From Acholeplasmataceae bacterium (GTDB taxonomy: Bacteria; Bacillota_I; Bacilli_A; Izemoplasmatales; Hujiaoplasmataceae): a DNA stretch of 34,568 nucleotides. The notes beneath the pieces are model-generated. The model did no database searches. It was not told where the DNA came from and saw only the letters and a program-made list of their open reading frames with translations. The stretch is from the NCBI GenBank assembly GCA_012515085.1, contig JAAYZB010000087.1, positions 1 to 34,568 on the forward strand. Reading direction: 5' to 3'. The position numbers and the translations under genes were made by a program. Of this stretch, positions 22,936 to 29,976 are shown in pieces. How positions within the stretch are numbered: position 1 is the first letter of the stretch; each line of letters starts with the position of its first letter.

Positions 22936-23790
22936 ATGAAAACAATTAATCGCGATTCTCTCATTCAGACTGTCCGGAACATGGTTATCCAAGCCGCCAC
23001 TATTTTGAATCCTTTAGTGATTCAGAAACTGAAAGATGCTGAAAAACAGGAAACATCCAGTCTGGCTAAAAATGTCCTAAAATCCATTTGTGATAATGCG
23101 GCTATTGCCAAGAATGATAACATCCCTATGTGCCAAGACACTGGAGTCGCAGTCTTTTTTCTTCATATTGGAAATGAACTATTTTTCCCCTATTCCTTAT
23201 ATGAAGCAATTCAAGAAGGTACTCGTCAAGGATATCTTGATGGATACTTAAGAAAATCTGTGGTAGCACATCCCTTAGAACGAATCAATACAAAAGACAA
23301 TACTCCTGCGATTATTCATACAGAACTCGCGATGGGAGATACCTTGGATATTTGTTTCGCAGCCAAGGGAGCCGGCAGTGAAAATATGAGTCGACTTACG
23401 ATGTTGACACCGGCGGATGGTGAAAAAGGCGTGAAAGATTTTGTATTAGAAACAATTCGTTTAGCCGGAGGAAAACCTTGCCCTCCGATCATCGTCGGTA
23501 TCGGCATTGGCGGCAATTTTGAGAAATGTGCCTACTTGGCAAAAACAGCGCTCATGCGCCCGCTGGATGATGAAGCCGCTAATCCGATAGATCGAAGACT
23601 TGAAAATGAATTACTGGAAGCCATCAACGCTTTAGGAATCGGTCCAATGGCCTTTGGTGGCAAGACAACTTGCCTTCAAGTCAAAGTCAATTCGTATCCT
23701 TGTCACATCGCCTCTTTACCGGTTGCGGTCAATATTCAATGTCATGCGGCCAGAGAAACTCACGTCATTCTAAAGGGGGAAGATTTGTGA
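22936..23790 (+). CDS. fumA: Class I fumarate hydratase, alpha subunit (Fe-S)
   Basis: 284-residue alpha subunit of the two-subunit, [4Fe-4S] hydro-lyase that interconverts fumarate and malate. Likely cluster ligands by comparison with the family are Cys66 (PMCQDTG), Cys182 (KPCPPIIVGIGIGG) and Cys269 (NIQCHAARE). GAGSENMSRLTMLTPADG is a conserved substrate-site stretch. L-tartrate dehydratase alpha is the close alternative; fumarase is favoured as the commoner metabolic enzyme. The cluster is oxygen-sensitive. GAGGTGG precedes the ATG. It overlaps the beta gene by four bases. Confidence 0.9.
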   Translation: MKTINRDSLIQTVRNMVIQAATILNPLVIQKLKDAEKQETSSLAKNVLKSICDNAAIAKNDNIPMCQDTGVAVFFLHIGNELFFPYSLYEAIQEGTRQGYLDGYLRKSVVAHPLERINTKDNTPAIIHTELAMGDTLDICFAAKGAGSENMSRLTMLTPADGEKGVKDFVLETIRLAGGKPCPPIIVGIGIGGNFEKCAYLAKTALMRPLDDEAANPIDRRLENELLEAINALGIGPMAFGGKTTCLQVKVNSYPCHIASLPVAVNIQCHAARETHVILKGEDL

Positions 23791-24317
23791 GACATTTACA
23801 GACACCCATCGATGAAGCCACACGTCTTGCTCTACGTGTAGGTGAAGAAGTCATGCTATCAGGGATTATTTACACGGCCCGCGATCAAGCCCACAAGCGA
23901 CTTGTGGAATCGCTCAATAAACAAGAACCATTGCCCTTTCAGTTTGCTGGTCAAGTGGTGTACTATACGGGCCCCACTCCGGCTAAACTGGGACATCCAA
24001 TCGGTTCCTGTGGCCCGACATCCAGTTACCGGATGGATCCTTATAGTATCATCTTAATGAATGCCGGCCTGAAAATCATGATTGGAAAAGGCAATCGTAG
24101 CGAAGAGTTCAGACGGTCGTTGATTCAAACCAAGTCGGTCTATCTTGTCGCTGTCGGTGGCATTGGAGCACTGCTTTCAAAAACCGTGAAAACGGCTAAA
24201 TTGATAGCTTATCCAGATTTACAATCGGAAGCGGTAGTTGAATTTGAAGTCGAAAATTTTCCCGTTATTGTCGCAACAGATTCGGTCGGCAACGACCTAT
24301 TCGATCGTTCAAATTAA
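23787..24317 (+). CDS. fumB: Class I fumarate hydratase, beta subunit
   Basis: 176 residues from the GTG at 23787-23789, which overlaps the alpha stop (GTGA) and has GGGGGA upstream; the longer open frame back to 23670 lies inside fumA and is not translated as this protein. Beta-subunit marks: VGEEVMLSGIIYTARDQAHKR, VVYYTGPTPAKLGHPIGSCG, PTSSYRMDPYS and MIGKGNRS. It completes the active site with the alpha subunit. Coupled translation ensures equal amounts. It could be the tartrate dehydratase beta subunit, as for the alpha gene. Confidence 0.9.
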   Translation: MRHLQTPIDEATRLALRVGEEVMLSGIIYTARDQAHKRLVESLNKQEPLPFQFAGQVVYYTGPTPAKLGHPIGSCGPTSSYRMDPYSIILMNAGLKIMIGKGNRSEEFRRSLIQTKSVYLVAVGGIGALLSKTVKTAKLIAYPDLQSEAVVEFEVENFPVIVATDSVGNDLFDRSN

Positions 24318-24332
24318 TCCCCATTCTTAATC

Positions 24333-24361
24333 AAAAAGCATATCCTAAAATGGATATGCTT
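24333..24361 (-). terminator. Terminator between fumB and proS
   Basis: Arms AGCATATCC / GGATATGCT (24337-24345, 24352-24360) with a six-base loop. On the minus strand five T follow, serving proS; on the plus strand only TTATT follows fumB, so it may act weakly in that direction too. Confidence 0.82.
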
Positions 24362-24387
24362 ATTAAACTTTCTTACTTTGAATCCAC

Positions 24388-25830
24388 TTAATAGGCTTTC
24401 GCGAAATACACAAGGTATTTGGCTTTTTCACCACATACGGGGCAATAATCCCCCAAATGTTCTTGTATAAAAGGGATGCAGCGAGAAGTTGCAGTTGTTT
24501 CTTCTTTGATCTTTGTTTCACAAGCGGAATTCCCACACCACATCATTTTAACATATCCGGCATTATTGGCGATCAATTCTTTAAATTCGGCATAACTCTG
24601 AGCTTCATGAGTATTATCTTGGGCATTGTCAAGAGCTTTTTGATACATCTCGTCATGAATTTCTTGAAGCATACTTGGCATTTTATCGGCGACAACGGTC
24701 AATTTTTCCACAGTCTTTGAATGATTGACTCGTTTGACGACCACACATTCGCCTTTTTCCAAATCACGAGGGCCGACCTCAATGCGGATCGGTATCCCTT
24801 GCATTTCCGATTCTGAAAATTTCCAACCAGGTGATTTATCAGATTTGTCCACTTTCACACGAAGGTGTTTGTCGCTCAATCTTTGAGCCAATGCATCACA
24901 TGCTTCGATGATTCCTTCTCGATCAGTTTGAATCGGCACAATAATCACTTGAATTGGCGCAACAAAGGGAGGTAAAACCAGTCCTGAATCATCTCCATGA
25001 ACCATGATGATCGCTCCGATTAACCGAGTCGATACGCCCCAAGAAGTCTGATGAACATATTGAAGTTGATTGGATTGATCTAGAAATTGAATGCCAAAAG
25101 CTTTTGCGAAGCCGGTGCCTAGATAATGAGTTGTCCCTGATTGCAGAGCCTTGTTATCATGCATCAGCGCTTCGATGGCATAAGTATCCACCGCTCCGGC
25201 AAATTTTTCTTTTTCGGTTTTTTTCCCTGTTAAAAACGGAATTGCCAGCAATTCTTTTCCTAAATTTCGGTAAATATCTAAAATATCCATCGTCTCTTGT
25301 CTGGCTTCGGTTTCGGTTTGATGAATCGTATGGCCTTCCTGCCATAAGAATTCAGACCCACGAAGAAATGGACGAGTTGTTTTTTCCCAACGGACCACAC
25401 TGCACCATTGATTATATTTTTTTGGCAGATCCCGGTACGAAGAAATAATGTGCGAAAAATGATCGCAAAACAAAACCTCGGAGGTCGGTCGAATGATCAA
25501 CCTTTCCGATAATTCTTCTTTTCCGCCGATGGTCACAATTGCCGTTTCCGGTGCAAAACCTTCCACATGATCGGCTTCTTTTTGAAAAAGCGATTCTGGA
25601 ATGACGAGTGGAAAATAGACGTTGTCATGTCCCGTTTGCCGGAACTTTTCATTCAGATATTCTTGGATGTTCTCCCACAGTCGATAGCCGTATGGACGAT
25701 AGATGATAAATCCTTTCGCCGCGGTATAGTCCATCAGTTCAGCTTTTTTACAGACGTCGGTATACCATTGGGCGAAATCTTCGTCTCGACTGGTGATAGC
25801 CTTCACCAATTTTGTTGTTTGTTTGCTCAT
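24388..25830 (-). CDS. proS: Prolyl-tRNA synthetase, archaeal/eukaryotic type
   Basis: 480 residues from the ATG at 25828-25830 with GAGGTGG upstream; the frame extends to a TTG at 25845 that has no role. Class IIa synthetase charging tRNA-Pro. The organisation is the archaeal-type ProRS: no editing domain inserted between motifs 2 and 3, motif 2 VVRWEKTTRPFLRGSEFLWQEGHT, then the anticodon domain, and a Cys-containing C-terminal zinc-like domain (CGNSACE, CPVCGEKAKYLVYFAKAY) ending in Tyr. This type occurs in Mollicutes and scattered Bacillota. No T-box leader, unlike alaS and trpS here. Confidence 0.95.
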   Translation of the reverse strand: MSKQTTKLVKAITSRDEDFAQWYTDVCKKAELMDYTAAKGFIIYRPYGYRLWENIQEYLNEKFRQTGHDNVYFPLVIPESLFQKEADHVEGFAPETAIVTIGGKEELSERLIIRPTSEVLFCDHFSHIISSYRDLPKKYNQWCSVVRWEKTTRPFLRGSEFLWQEGHTIHQTETEARQETMDILDIYRNLGKELLAIPFLTGKKTEKEKFAGAVDTYAIEALMHDNKALQSGTTHYLGTGFAKAFGIQFLDQSNQLQYVHQTSWGVSTRLIGAIIMVHGDDSGLVLPPFVAPIQVIIVPIQTDREGIIEACDALAQRLSDKHLRVKVDKSDKSPGWKFSESEMQGIPIRIEVGPRDLEKGECVVVKRVNHSKTVEKLTVVADKMPSMLQEIHDEMYQKALDNAQDNTHEAQSYAEFKELIANNAGYVKMMWCGNSACETKIKEETTATSRCIPFIQEHLGDYCPVCGEKAKYLVYFAKAY

Positions 25831-25856
25831 AATTCCACCTCGCAAATGCGTTATAT

Positions 25857-25865
25857 ATTATATCA
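25857..25865 (-). promoter_or_regulatory. Extended -10 promoter of proS
   Basis: Minus strand TGATATAAT, 27 bases before the proS ATG; -35 (CTGCTT) poor. Confidence 0.65.
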
Positions 25866-25879
25866 TGCCTTACCGATTA

Positions 25880-25898
25880 AAGCAGACATTTTCTGCTT
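25880..25898 (-). terminator. Weak hairpin at the galT stop
   Basis: Seven-base arms AAGCAGA / TCTGCTT (complement 25892-25898 and 25880-25886) directly at the galT stop. Only TTAAT follows, so termination is uncertain and some galT message may enter proS. Confidence 0.35.
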
Positions 25899-27372
25899 AT
25901 CTGCAGGCTTTTTCGACAAAGTCAATAAAGGCTTTTCGATCTGTCCGTTTGAAAACACCACAGTCCTCGATAACTTCTTCAAAGATGCGTCCGACTTCCA
26001 TTTGGAGAAAAAGATCCATCCGAAACGCCTTGAGAACCTTGTCCCGTATCTTTTCGATCCATGGTTCATGCTTTTTTAATTCAGGATAATCAGTTAGCGG
26101 TAGATTGTTTTTCAAAACGTGTTGAATCAAATCCAATTCTTGTTTCAATCTGCCCGGAAGAATCGCTAATCCCATGACTTCGATCAAACCAATATTTTCT
26201 TTTTTTATGTGAAACAACTCTTCCCGTGGATGGAACAATCCATATGGACGTTCGGTAGTCGCCCGATTATTTCTCAACACCAAATAGAAATGGTATTGAT
26301 CTTGTTGTTTTCTCATGATGGGAGTGAATGTATTATGACATTCGATAGTCTTGGCCAAAATACCAAGATCAGGATTGGAATAAGATTGCCAATAATTCAG
26401 CATTTGCTCCGCCATTGCCAAAAGTTTTGTTCGATCTCGGCTACTAAGCCGAATAACGGAAAGTGGCCAATCAAGGACGTCCACAATCACTCTGCCTTTT
26501 TTGATGGTGTGAACAATCTCCGCTTTCTGAATCGGAAAATCAGTCCGTCCACCCTGGAAATGATAATGAGACAAAATCGATCCACCCACGATTGGCAATC
26601 CCGCATTCGATCCCATTAAATAATGAGGAAACTGATCAACAAAATCCGCAAGCTCTCGAAAGGTTTTGACGTCGACTTTCATCGGGATATGCTCTTTTTT
26701 TAGGATGATCGTATGTTCATTGAAATAGGCATAGGGAGAATACTGAAATCCCCAACCATCAACTTCTTGGTCAAGTGTAATAGACACCACGCGATGGTTG
26801 CTTCGCGATGCTTTGTCGGAAGACCCATAATACCCGACATTTTCCATGCATAAGGCACACTTGGGATAATCAGTGTCGGGATTTTCCCGTAGCAATCCTA
26901 TCATTCTAGGATCTTTTTCTGGTTTTGACAAATTGATCGTTATCTCGAGTGGAGCATACTTTCCTTCATAGACAAAGGAAATATTTTTTTTGATTCGTTG
27001 GGTTTTTATATAGTTAGTGGCTTGGGAAAAATGAAAAAAATAATTCGTTGCTTTGACGGGATCAATGCGTTTCAATTCATGGAAATGACGATTGAGTTCG
27101 GAAGGCCTTGGCAAAAAACAATCGATGATCTTCGCTTCGAAATGATCTTTATAGGTGATGTCATTCTCAATTAAACTGCGTTGAATTGCCTCATCCAACA
27201 ACTCTTCCATCACTTGGAAAAAATCGACAGGCTCGTCAATCGCTTCTTTTTCAAATGTGTCGATATGGTACAGATACAAAACGCGATTGATGGCATAGTC
27301 GCAGTCTGCTTTTTCCAAAAAATGATTTTCAAGCGCGTAGTGAACCAATTGATTGATCGCTTTGTTTAACAT
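25897..27372 (-). CDS. galT: UTP/UDP-glucose:hexose-1-phosphate uridylyltransferase (Firmicutes type)
   Basis: 491-residue GalT of the long Firmicutes class, exchanging UMP between UDP-glucose and galactose-1-phosphate in the Leloir pathway. The nucleotidyl-transfer motif HYHFQ lies in GSILSHYHFQGGRTDF, and C-terminal ATTERPYGLFHPREELFHIK and IEVMGLAILPGRLK are conserved. GAGGTG precedes the ATG. It is the last gene of the galM-galT pair; no galK or galE is within the window, so the pathway must be completed elsewhere or a different hexose-1-phosphate is the substrate. Confidence 0.94.
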   Translation of the reverse strand: MLNKAINQLVHYALENHFLEKADCDYAINRVLYLYHIDTFEKEAIDEPVDFFQVMEELLDEAIQRSLIENDITYKDHFEAKIIDCFLPRPSELNRHFHELKRIDPVKATNYFFHFSQATNYIKTQRIKKNISFVYEGKYAPLEITINLSKPEKDPRMIGLLRENPDTDYPKCALCMENVGYYGSSDKASRSNHRVVSITLDQEVDGWGFQYSPYAYFNEHTIILKKEHIPMKVDVKTFRELADFVDQFPHYLMGSNAGLPIVGGSILSHYHFQGGRTDFPIQKAEIVHTIKKGRVIVDVLDWPLSVIRLSSRDRTKLLAMAEQMLNYWQSYSNPDLGILAKTIECHNTFTPIMRKQQDQYHFYLVLRNNRATTERPYGLFHPREELFHIKKENIGLIEVMGLAILPGRLKQELDLIQHVLKNNLPLTDYPELKKHEPWIEKIRDKVLKAFRMDLFLQMEVGRIFEEVIEDCGVFKRTDRKAFIDFVEKACR

Positions 27373-27426
27373 TTCTTCACCTCTTCAGGTTTCTCAGCTG
27401 GTTTCAATATTTTTCTCTAGCACAAA

Positions 27427-28440
27427 TTATTTCTCATTTTCTATTAATCGATATTGAATTTGATGACGATACCACTCGCCTTTATTGAGTCTATAGACTG
27501 GCGAACTTGTCTTTTCATCCAGTCTTAGCGGATAATGCGGTTCCATGGCAATGGCCGAATGCAATCCTAGTAACCGTCCGGTTTGAATCGGCACTTTGGG
27601 ATCGGGATAATTCGTGGTATAGATTGTGATCCCAGGATAAGTGCTTATGATCGTGAGCGAGCGGTTGGATTTTTTCGACGTCAATACCAGATCTAGATCT
27701 CGAGGTTTTTTGAGAATAAAATAATGATCCAACCCGTTTGATCCCTGGCTTTTCAGCAAAGGATCTGTAATGCTTGGCATCACAAAACGACGTTGTCTAA
27801 AATCGAAGAGAGTGTCGTCAACAGAAATTTTCTCGGTCCCGAGAATATCGTCATCCACTAAGACTACTTCATCGGCATTGATCAACAATTGATGAGATGT
27901 AATTGGATGATCAAAATCACCATCCAAGTTAAAATAGGCGTGATTGGTCATGTTCAACAAGGTGTCTTCATTGGCTATAGCTTCATAAAAGACGGTGAGC
28001 CCGGAATGATCGACGACATAGGTGATTTCAATCTTTACCAGTCCCTTCATGAAAGGGTGCCGATAGTCGCTTTGAAATACGACAGTCGCGCCTTGAAGGG
28101 TTTCCTCTGTCTTGACCAAATCAAAGTTGATAAAGGAGAACCCGTATTCCGCACTATGAAGCAAGTGCGGATGGTTGCACTTCACTTGATAGTTTTTTGC
28201 CTCAAAACAAAATTCGCTGTTCGGGATTCTTCCGGTCATCGGTCCAATGGTCGATCCTAAATACATTCCCGGCGATTGGTAATGGTGATAATTTGCATAT
28301 CGGCTAACAAGGTCGGTTCCATCCGCAGCCCTCCATTTAGTCCAAGTCGCTCCCAATGTAAGAAAGGCAAATACTTGCTGATTGGCCAACGTGACTGTTA
28401 CTTCGCGGATATTGTCAAATACGGGTTGAATAGAAATCAT
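27427..28440 (-). CDS. galM: Aldose 1-epimerase (galactose mutarotase)
   Basis: 337-residue beta-sandwich enzyme interconverting alpha and beta anomers of galactose or glucose. Family marks: TLGATWTKWRAADG near the start, STIGPMTGRIPNS, the catalytic-His region NMTNHAYFNLDG, and late SAIAMEPHYPLRLDE. Its ATG overlaps the preceding pseudouridine synthase stop by four bases, and galT follows after 54 bases, giving a galactose-metabolism pair in one direction. Confidence 0.92.
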   Translation of the reverse strand: MISIQPVFDNIREVTVTLANQQVFAFLTLGATWTKWRAADGTDLVSRYANYHHYQSPGMYLGSTIGPMTGRIPNSEFCFEAKNYQVKCNHPHLLHSAEYGFSFINFDLVKTEETLQGATVVFQSDYRHPFMKGLVKIEITYVVDHSGLTVFYEAIANEDTLLNMTNHAYFNLDGDFDHPITSHQLLINADEVVLVDDDILGTEKISVDDTLFDFRQRRFVMPSITDPLLKSQGSNGLDHYFILKKPRDLDLVLTSKKSNRSLTIISTYPGITIYTTNYPDPKVPIQTGRLLGLHSAIAMEPHYPLRLDEKTSSPVYRLNKGEWYRHQIQYRLIENEK

Positions 28441-29165
28441 TGATCATTGTCTCCTGTTCTATAGTCACTAGTAAGATATGGTTCAATTTGTTTTTTATAA
28501 GGCGAAAAGAGCGGTCCTTCCGGAGCAAACGAAAAAAATTGGATTTCTCTGGTTATCGGATGTGGAAACTGTAGCCGATAGGCCCACAGTCCGATGTCAT
28601 TGGTTTTTAATAAAGCAGATGCTCCATATTTTCGATCATTGAACAAGGGGTGGCCTCGAGACGCAAATTGGATGCGGATTTGATGAAATCTTCCCGTAAC
28701 TAGGGTAATCTCCACAAGGGTTCCCTTTTGTTTCTGCCAAGTGACATGCGCCAGCGATTCATACTTCAGAATTGCGGTTTTTCCAGAAGAATCAACTGAA
28801 GCAATGTGTTCTTCCAGATCTTTTTTTAGTTCATCACTCAGCATCTCTACTGGGTTGAGTAAAGATAAAGACCCTTCCACTAACGCGAAATAGGATTTGC
28901 AGAATTGCCCCTCACGAATTGCTTGACTTAACCGACTGGCTGCTTTCGATGTTCGAGCAAAAACCATAACTCCGCCCACATTAAGATCGAGTCGGTGAAC
29001 CAAACCAAGAAACACATTTCCCGGTTTCGAGTACTTTTCTTTCAAATAGCTTTTTATTTCCGTCAACATGTCCGGAAGTGGCTTACTGCCTTTTTGACTC
29101 AAAATTCCCGGAGGTTTGACGCAGACGATCACATGATTATCTTCATACAAGACTTTGAGTTCCAT
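28437..29165 (-). CDS. RluA-family RNA pseudouridine synthase
   Basis: 242-residue enzyme that isomerises uridine in rRNA or tRNA. The catalytic motif is HRLD with Asp60 in GLVHRLDLNVGGVMVFART. ILSQKG near the start and GRFHQIRIQFASRGHPLFND later are family-typical. It lacks an N-terminal S4 domain, as in short RluA/YabO-like proteins, so the exact target uridine cannot be told. One base separates it from the ZIP stop, and it overlaps galM by four bases, so translation is coupled on both sides. Confidence 0.9.
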   Translation of the reverse strand: MELKVLYEDNHVIVCVKPPGILSQKGSKPLPDMLTEIKSYLKEKYSKPGNVFLGLVHRLDLNVGGVMVFARTSKAASRLSQAIREGQFCKSYFALVEGSLSLLNPVEMLSDELKKDLEEHIASVDSSGKTAILKYESLAHVTWQKQKGTLVEITLVTGRFHQIRIQFASRGHPLFNDRKYGASALLKTNDIGLWAYRLQFPHPITREIQFFSFAPEGPLFSPYKKQIEPYLTSDYRTGDNDQ

Positions 29166-29166
29166 C

Positions 29167-29964
29167 TTATCCCAACGCTACGTCCAAAATCATCATCACG
29201 ACAAAACCGAACATTACCGCCATCGTACCGATGTTTGAATGTTTCCCAAGCAATGCTTCCGGAATCAATTCTTCTACTACTACATAAATCATTGCGCCCG
29301 CCGCAAACGCCAAAAGCCACGGCATGACCGTGACCAATTGACTTGCCAACAAGAGTCCGATAACCGCAAACACCGGTTCAACGACGCCACTCAAAGCGCC
29401 ATAGAAAAAGGATTTTCCTCTGGACATCTTTTCTTGTCTCAGCGGTAGTGAAATGGCGGCGCCTTCCGGAAAATTCTGAAGACCGATCCCAATGGCCAAA
29501 CCAAAGGCCGATGCGATGGCGATTGCGGAATTGCTTTGAAGCGCGAGGCCAAAAGCCAAACCAACAGCCAACCCCTCAGGAACATTGTGAAGTGCCACGG
29601 CAAATACAAGCATAGTGGTTCGTTTCCAGCTGGCATGTAAGCCCTCCGGTTTATCTTCGCCAATATGGAGATGCGGCAACAAAGTGTCCACTAGTAACAA
29701 GAATAGGCCACCACCCACGAAACCTACTGCGGCCGGAATCCACCCGATCATTCCGAGTAACTCCGCTTCTTCAATTGCGGGATTCAAGAGCGACCAAACC
29801 GACGCGGCAATCATGACTCCCGCCGCAAATCCAAGTGATAAGCGTTTGAACAGATCGCTCATCGAGTGTTTAAAGAAGAACACCATGGCCGAACCGGCTG
29901 TGGTCATCACGGTTATAAAGGATATTCCAATGGCTGTAATTGTTCCATCTGATAAGCCAAACAT
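29167..29964 (-). CDS. ZIP family metal transporter (GufA-like)
   Basis: 265-residue membrane protein with about eight helices that imports divalent metal ions such as zinc. The metal-binding helix pair is visible: HNVPEG (residues 126-131) and QNFPEGAAISLPL (163-175). An acidic/His loop LPHLHIGEDKPEG lies before helix 4. GufA-subgroup features include the QNxPEG variant. The ATG at 29962-29964 has AGGAGG eight bases upstream; a TTG one codon earlier is less likely. It lies 12 bases after the upstream fusion gene, probably in the same transcript. Confidence 0.92.
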   Translation of the reverse strand: MFGLSDGTITAIGISFITVMTTAGSAMVFFFKHSMSDLFKRLSLGFAAGVMIAASVWSLLNPAIEEAELLGMIGWIPAAVGFVGGGLFLLLVDTLLPHLHIGEDKPEGLHASWKRTTMLVFAVALHNVPEGLAVGLAFGLALQSNSAIAIASAFGLAIGIGLQNFPEGAAISLPLRQEKMSRGKSFFYGALSGVVEPVFAVIGLLLASQLVTVMPWLLAFAAGAMIYVVVEELIPEALLGKHSNIGTMAVMFGFVVMMILDVALG

Positions 29965-29976
29965 CAAATTTTCCTC

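Noticed and set aside
23670..23786. Longer N-terminus of fumB starting inside fumA
   Set aside because: The GTG at 23787 overlaps the fumA stop and begins exactly at the usual beta-subunit start; the upstream part is out-of-frame fumA sequence.
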